25,007 nucleotides of DNA, from positions 1 through 25,007 of IMG/VR virus record IMGVR_UViG_3300046517_000257. The stretch is one strand, 5' to 3'. Positions 21,462-25,007 of this stretch are shown in pieces; within the stretch, counting starts at the first letter, position 1; each line of letters begins with the position of its first letter. A program made the position numbers and the translations under genes. The stretch is from a virus. The notes under the pieces were generated by a model. The model saw nothing but the letters and a program-made list of their open reading frames with translations, ran no database searches and was not told where the DNA came from.

Positions 21462-23008
21462 TACACGAACAACATTTGATATTCTTTCGGCGCTTCGGTC
21501 GGTGCTTCGGCCTGGCCGGCAGCCATTGCCAGCGCCACCATGCCGTCGATCCGGCCGCGCGATCTTGACTTGTCGAGCTTGCGATTGTTGGCCGGATCGC
21601 GCGTCACCACGCAGTTATGCGCGCACATGGCCAACACCGGATGATTGCCGTGCCGCAATTTTTCGTTGACGATCATGGTCTCCAGAACCTTCAGCGCCGG
21701 CGACATGGATTTATAGCCCTGGCCGAACTCGATAAACTTCTCGGCGATCACGGCTTCCGACACGCCGACGCGCACCAGCCAGGCGCGCAAATGGTGGAAA
21801 TTCCAGCGGTCAAAAGCGATCTTCTGAATGTTGTGAGTTTCCAGAATTGATTTGAGCCGCACCGCGACGAATTCGTAACTGATCGTCTTGCCCGGCGTCG
21901 TTTCCAACTGTTTGACGGCCGCCCATTCGTCGTACGGCACACGATCCAGCCGCGAGCGTTCCAGCAGTCCCTCTTTCGGCAGCCAGAACGTCGGCACCAC
22001 ATCCCAGCAGCCGACGTCGGCCTGGCCGATCAGCACCAGCGCGGTTAAGTCCCGCACGGCCGAGAGGTCGAGGCCGCCGAAGACCGGCGCGGATCCCAGG
22101 GCGTGCGGCTTGGCACCGCATTTTTCCCAAATATCGCGCTCAATGAACGGATTGGAGGCTTCGACCCGCTGATTGAGAACCAAATTGCGGAAATCGGCTT
22201 CGCGTCCAGGCATGCGCCGCGCGTCTTCGGCCATTGCCAGCACTTCGGTCGGGTTTAGGAAATCCCCGAACGCCGGATTAGCCAGGCGGATTGTCGCCTC
22301 GGCAAATGGATCGGCGTCTTTCGGTGCCGAGTGCAGCGAACAGACGACGCGCGGGTCGTTTTTGGCGAGCGCGTCGTCGATCAGGACCGACAGCAGATCG
22401 GCGTCGGTCGGCGCTTGCGTCGAAATCACCACCGAAAGCGGGTTCGATTGTGCGCCGGTCGCGGTTTCCAGCGCCTCGTAGAGTTCGGAGCGTGGCCCGC
22501 GCACCTGGCCGAGTTCGTCGTGCACGATAAAAACCGGCGACAGGCCGAAGGCGGTGGCGATTTCCGCCGACAAGGCCCGGTAAAGCGTGCCCAGCTCGGG
22601 ACAAAATAACTGTTTGGCGGTGTCGCGAATGATCACGACCGAACGCAAATCCGGCGACATGCGAACGATCTTGGCGGCCAGCGCAAAAATGATTGCCGCT
22701 TGCTCGCGCGATTGTGCCGCCGAATAGAGCTGCGAGTTGTATCGCTTTTCGTGGCCGCACAAATGCAGCAGCAGCAGAAAGGCGGCCAGCGTCGTTTTTG
22801 CGTTCTTGCGGCCGACCGAAATTATCGCGCGGCGGGTGTCGACTTTGTTGTCGTAGATCTTGCGGATTTCGTCTTTTTGCCAGTCGCGCAAGCGGACCTT
22901 TTTGCCAATGTCCGGACCTTCCGGAATGCGGCAGTAGTCCTCAATCCATTTGATATTTTTATCGGCCCGGCTCAGTTCGGGTTTTTTCGTTTTCGGGCGC
23001 TTCGGCAT
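21461..23008 (-). CDS. terL: Terminase large subunit (HK97-like)
   Basis: 515 residues, ATG at 23008, nine bases after the small subunit stop. This ATPase-nuclease pumps DNA into proheads and cuts the concatemer. The Walker A motif is at residues 65-73 (VGRKNAKTT), Walker B near 158-165 (PVFIVHDE), and a STQAP coupling motif at 196-200. The nuclease domain has Asp residues at D314 (GGLDLSAVRD), D400 (KIAFDRWN) and D488 (RGRIDGMVAL), the acidic triad of the RNase H-like fold. All motifs are intact and the length is normal, so a working enzyme is expected. It belongs to the Terminase_1 type. Confidence 0.96.
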   Translation of the reverse strand: MPKRPKTKKPELSRADKNIKWIEDYCRIPEGPDIGKKVRLRDWQKDEIRKIYDNKVDTRRAIISVGRKNAKTTLAAFLLLLHLCGHEKRYNSQLYSAAQSREQAAIIFALAAKIVRMSPDLRSVVIIRDTAKQLFCPELGTLYRALSAEIATAFGLSPVFIVHDELGQVRGPRSELYEALETATGAQSNPLSVVISTQAPTDADLLSVLIDDALAKNDPRVVCSLHSAPKDADPFAEATIRLANPAFGDFLNPTEVLAMAEDARRMPGREADFRNLVLNQRVEASNPFIERDIWEKCGAKPHALGSAPVFGGLDLSAVRDLTALVLIGQADVGCWDVVPTFWLPKEGLLERSRLDRVPYDEWAAVKQLETTPGKTISYEFVAVRLKSILETHNIQKIAFDRWNFHHLRAWLVRVGVSEAVIAEKFIEFGQGYKSMSPALKVLETMIVNEKLRHGNHPVLAMCAHNCVVTRDPANNRKLDKSRSRGRIDGMVALAMAAGQAEAPTEAPKEYQMLFV

Positions 23009-23017
23009 TGGCCGGCG

Positions 23018-23455
23018 TCAGCTCTCCCAGGGCTTCGGTCCCGACAGCGTGTTGCGCGACGCCGTGGCCGCTGCCTGCGGCGTGTAGCGCGATTGATTGG
23101 TCAACCGCATTTTGGTGGCGAGATCGGTCGCGCGCTTACTTTCCTCGTTGCGCATGCGCAAATAGAGCTGCAGCCGCCTGGCGCCTTCCTCGGGCTTGAT
23201 CCAATCGTCCTGGAAATAGGCAATGATCCGGCTCAGCCGTTCGATTTCGGAGCGGGCCCGGCAGTAATCTTTCAGCATGCTTTGCAGGGCAGCGGTGGCC
23301 AGGAAGTCCTTCGGCTCGCTGCCCGCGATCGATCGCCAGGTCGCTTTCTGTTCGTCGGTCAAGTCGTCGGGCGGATCCGGCCGGCCTTTGTCGAAATTGC
23401 CCTTGATCACCACCAGGCCGGCCTCGACGGCCGACTTGCGTCCGCGTTTGTTCAT
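23018..23455 (-). CDS. terS: Terminase small subunit
   Basis: 145 residues. The ATG at 23455 overlaps the stop of the ParB-methyltransferase gene (ATGA). The N-terminus MNKRGRKSAVEAGLVVIKGN is basic, then DPPDDLTDEQKATWRSI begins the helical core, as in P27-type small terminases. A long helical region (LKDYCRARSEIERLSRIIAY onwards) would form the oligomer core. The protein recognises the packaging site and recruits the large subunit, which follows directly. The fit to the family is good by pattern and context, although small terminases vary a lot in sequence. Confidence 0.85.
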   Translation of the reverse strand: MNKRGRKSAVEAGLVVIKGNFDKGRPDPPDDLTDEQKATWRSIAGSEPKDFLATAALQSMLKDYCRARSEIERLSRIIAYFQDDWIKPEEGARRLQLYLRMRNEESKRATDLATKMRLTNQSRYTPQAAATASRNTLSGPKPWES

Positions 23456-24963
23456 TCTGCTGCCGACACTTTCGGTTTCTGTTCAACGCGGGCGGCGGCC
23501 ATTTCGTCGTAGCTGCGGCCATCTTCCAGCAGCACGACCGGCTGATCCGGATAGAGCTTGCGGTATCGGACGACCGTTATGTCGCAATAGTTCGGCGAGA
23601 TCTCACAGCCGAGGCCTTGGCGTTTGGTTTCCTCGGCCGCCACGATAGTCGAGCCGGAACCGCAAAACGGGTCGTAAATCAAATCTTGTTCGTCGGAATA
23701 GGCGCGGGCAAAAAACGCCGGCAGCCCGACCGGGAACGCAGCGGCGTGGCCGGTTGCCTCGTGACTGCCGGCAAAGGTCGGCAAGCGGTTACCCGGGTAG
23801 GCAAGCCCTGGCGCGATCCAATCCGGATTGACGCCGAGCGGCGCGCCGGACTGCCAATGCGTGCCCTGGCTGCCTTCCGCGGACGGGTGCCCTTTGCGTT
23901 TTTTTCGCATTTGCGATCCGAAGATCGGCTGGCGCGTGCCCTGGCGGTTGGCCCAGCTGGTCTCGCCAATGCCAGGCCCGGCCGGCAACGGAACATTCTC
24001 GCTCATGTGGCGAACCGCATCCGGCCGCATTTTCCAGCGGTCGCGGGCGAACTGATAGACCGGCTCGAATTGGTTTTTAAAGCGTTGCACGACGCGCTTC
24101 GGCACGCCGACGCGCTCCCAGCAAAACTCGGTCGCGAAGTGCCAACCCCATTGGCGCGCGTGTGCCAGTACGAGATCAAACACGTACAGGTCGGTGTCGA
24201 GGCCCGCGCCGCTCGGCTTGATGTTCACAAACCAAGATCCGTCAGCGGCCAGGTGCCTGGCGACATTGGCCGCCACTGGCGCAAACCATTCGACGTACTG
24301 ATCGGGCGGCACCGGCTGAAAGCCGGAACTCTTATCGTAATCGCGCTGCACGGCGTAAGGCGGCGAGGTGAATGCGACATTGATCCGCTGCCCGGCCACT
24401 AAACGGTCGACTGTTTTTCCGTCACGGCAATCGCCGCAGATCAATCGGTGGCGGCCGAGCTGCCAGATATCGCCGGCAAGCGTTACCTGCTGCGCGGGAA
24501 CTTCCGGAATGACGTCAAGCGCGGGATCGGGAACGCCGTCGCCCGATCCGCGCAGCAGCGCGTCGATATCGGCAAAGCCGATCAGGCCGATATCGAAGTC
24601 GAGGCCCTGCAACGCCTTCAGCTCGCCGCCGATCAAATCAAAATTCCAGGCGGCGTTAAGTGCCAGCTGATTGTCAGCCAATCGATAGGCGCGCTTTTGT
24701 GCCTCGCTCCACCCCGTCGCAATCATGACCGGGGCTTCCGCCAACCCGAGCCGACCCGCCGCCAATATGCGGCCGTGCCCAGCTATAACTTCGCCAACCT
24801 CGTCGCAAAGTACCGGGATCGTCCAACCCCATTGGCGCATTGAGGCGGCTAGCTGATTGATCTGGCTTTCCGAATGCGTGCGCGCGTTCGTTTCGAACAG
24901 TTTCAGCGACGCAATCGGCCGGCGTTCGACGCGATCCGCCGGCCAGGCCGGCGACGCCGCCAC
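23452..24963 (-). CDS. ParB-like nuclease domain / DNA methyltransferase fusion
   Basis: 503 residues from a GTG at 24963. The frame stays open to the window edge (25007), so the true start may lie further upstream. Residues about 12-110 are a ParB/Spo0J-like domain (LFETNARTHSESQINQLAAS and the GHGR motif at 62-65). Residues about 160-490 are an amino-methyltransferase: TSPPY at 199-203 before DPFCGSGS at 431-438, the beta-class order for N4-cytosine or N6-adenine enzymes. A long insert between them contains basic, target-recognition-like sequence. No restriction enzyme lies nearby, so it is probably an orphan enzyme that protects or marks phage DNA. It opens the packaging block. Confidence 0.88.
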   Translation of the reverse strand: MAASPAWPADRVERRPIASLKLFETNARTHSESQINQLAASMRQWGWTIPVLCDEVGEVIAGHGRILAAGRLGLAEAPVMIATGWSEAQKRAYRLADNQLALNAAWNFDLIGGELKALQGLDFDIGLIGFADIDALLRGSGDGVPDPALDVIPEVPAQQVTLAGDIWQLGRHRLICGDCRDGKTVDRLVAGQRINVAFTSPPYAVQRDYDKSSGFQPVPPDQYVEWFAPVAANVARHLAADGSWFVNIKPSGAGLDTDLYVFDLVLAHARQWGWHFATEFCWERVGVPKRVVQRFKNQFEPVYQFARDRWKMRPDAVRHMSENVPLPAGPGIGETSWANRQGTRQPIFGSQMRKKRKGHPSAEGSQGTHWQSGAPLGVNPDWIAPGLAYPGNRLPTFAGSHEATGHAAAFPVGLPAFFARAYSDEQDLIYDPFCGSGSTIVAAEETKRQGLGCEISPNYCDITVVRYRKLYPDQPVVLLEDGRSYDEMAAARVEQKPKVSAAE

Positions 24964-25007
24964 GTCAAGGGCCGGGCCGGATTTGTTACGATTTTTAATT
25001 TGTATTG

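Noticed and set aside
22700-23512. Plus-strand ORF of 270 codons opposite the terminase genes
   Set aside because: The opposite strand encodes terminase with intact Walker and nuclease motifs; this frame has no motif and typical antisense composition.

Overview
This window is almost certainly part of a tailed-phage genome or prophage of siphovirus type. It holds HK97-like packaging and head genes and lambda-like tail genes, and all genes but one read on the minus strand. Base composition is GC-rich (about 60% by eye). The tail assembly chaperone and connector families are of the sort common in phages and gene transfer agents of Alphaproteobacteria, so a Rhizobiales-type host is my best guess; nothing in the sequence proves it. 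No integrase, attachment site, tRNA or rRNA is visible.

Read in the direction of transcription (right to left), the layout is as follows. (1) 24963-20865: a ParB-like/DNA methyltransferase fusion, the small and large terminase subunits, and a small SAM methyltransferase. (2) 20669-15142: a prohead protease fused in frame to the major capsid protein, a terminator-like hairpin, a small two-helix membrane protein, a small Pro-rich protein, the portal, a protein with a collagen-like tail, and a head-tail adaptor. (3) 15129-9514: seven accessory virion-type genes, including a beta-helix spike-like protein, a LamG-like protein and a Gly/Ala protein built of about 19 repeats of 20 residues. (4) 9524-5213: a tightly overlapping cassette of four glycosyltransferase-like enzymes and one MptE-like enzyme or methyltransferase pair (in order: MptE-like protein, GT-A-like protein, 27-residue membrane microprotein, GT9-like protein, SAM methyltransferase, second GT-A-like protein, GT-B-like protein). 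(5) 5216-1: head closure, tail completion, two tandem tail tube paralogues, tail assembly chaperones that probably use a -1 frameshift, the tape measure, and the start of a minor tail protein.

The genes are packed with ATGA, TAATG or few-base junctions, so translation is probably coupled along long transcripts. The most striking point is that about 10 kb of surface and glycan genes (parts 3 and 4) splits the head-tail connector genes. The adaptor lies on one side, and head closure and tail completion lie on the other. The glycan cassette directly follows, and overlaps, the repetitive Gly/Ala protein. A virion glycan-decoration system, or a host-surface modifying system expressed late, is a reasonable hypothesis. 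The only plus-strand gene is a small ORF between the methyltransferase and the capsid gene.
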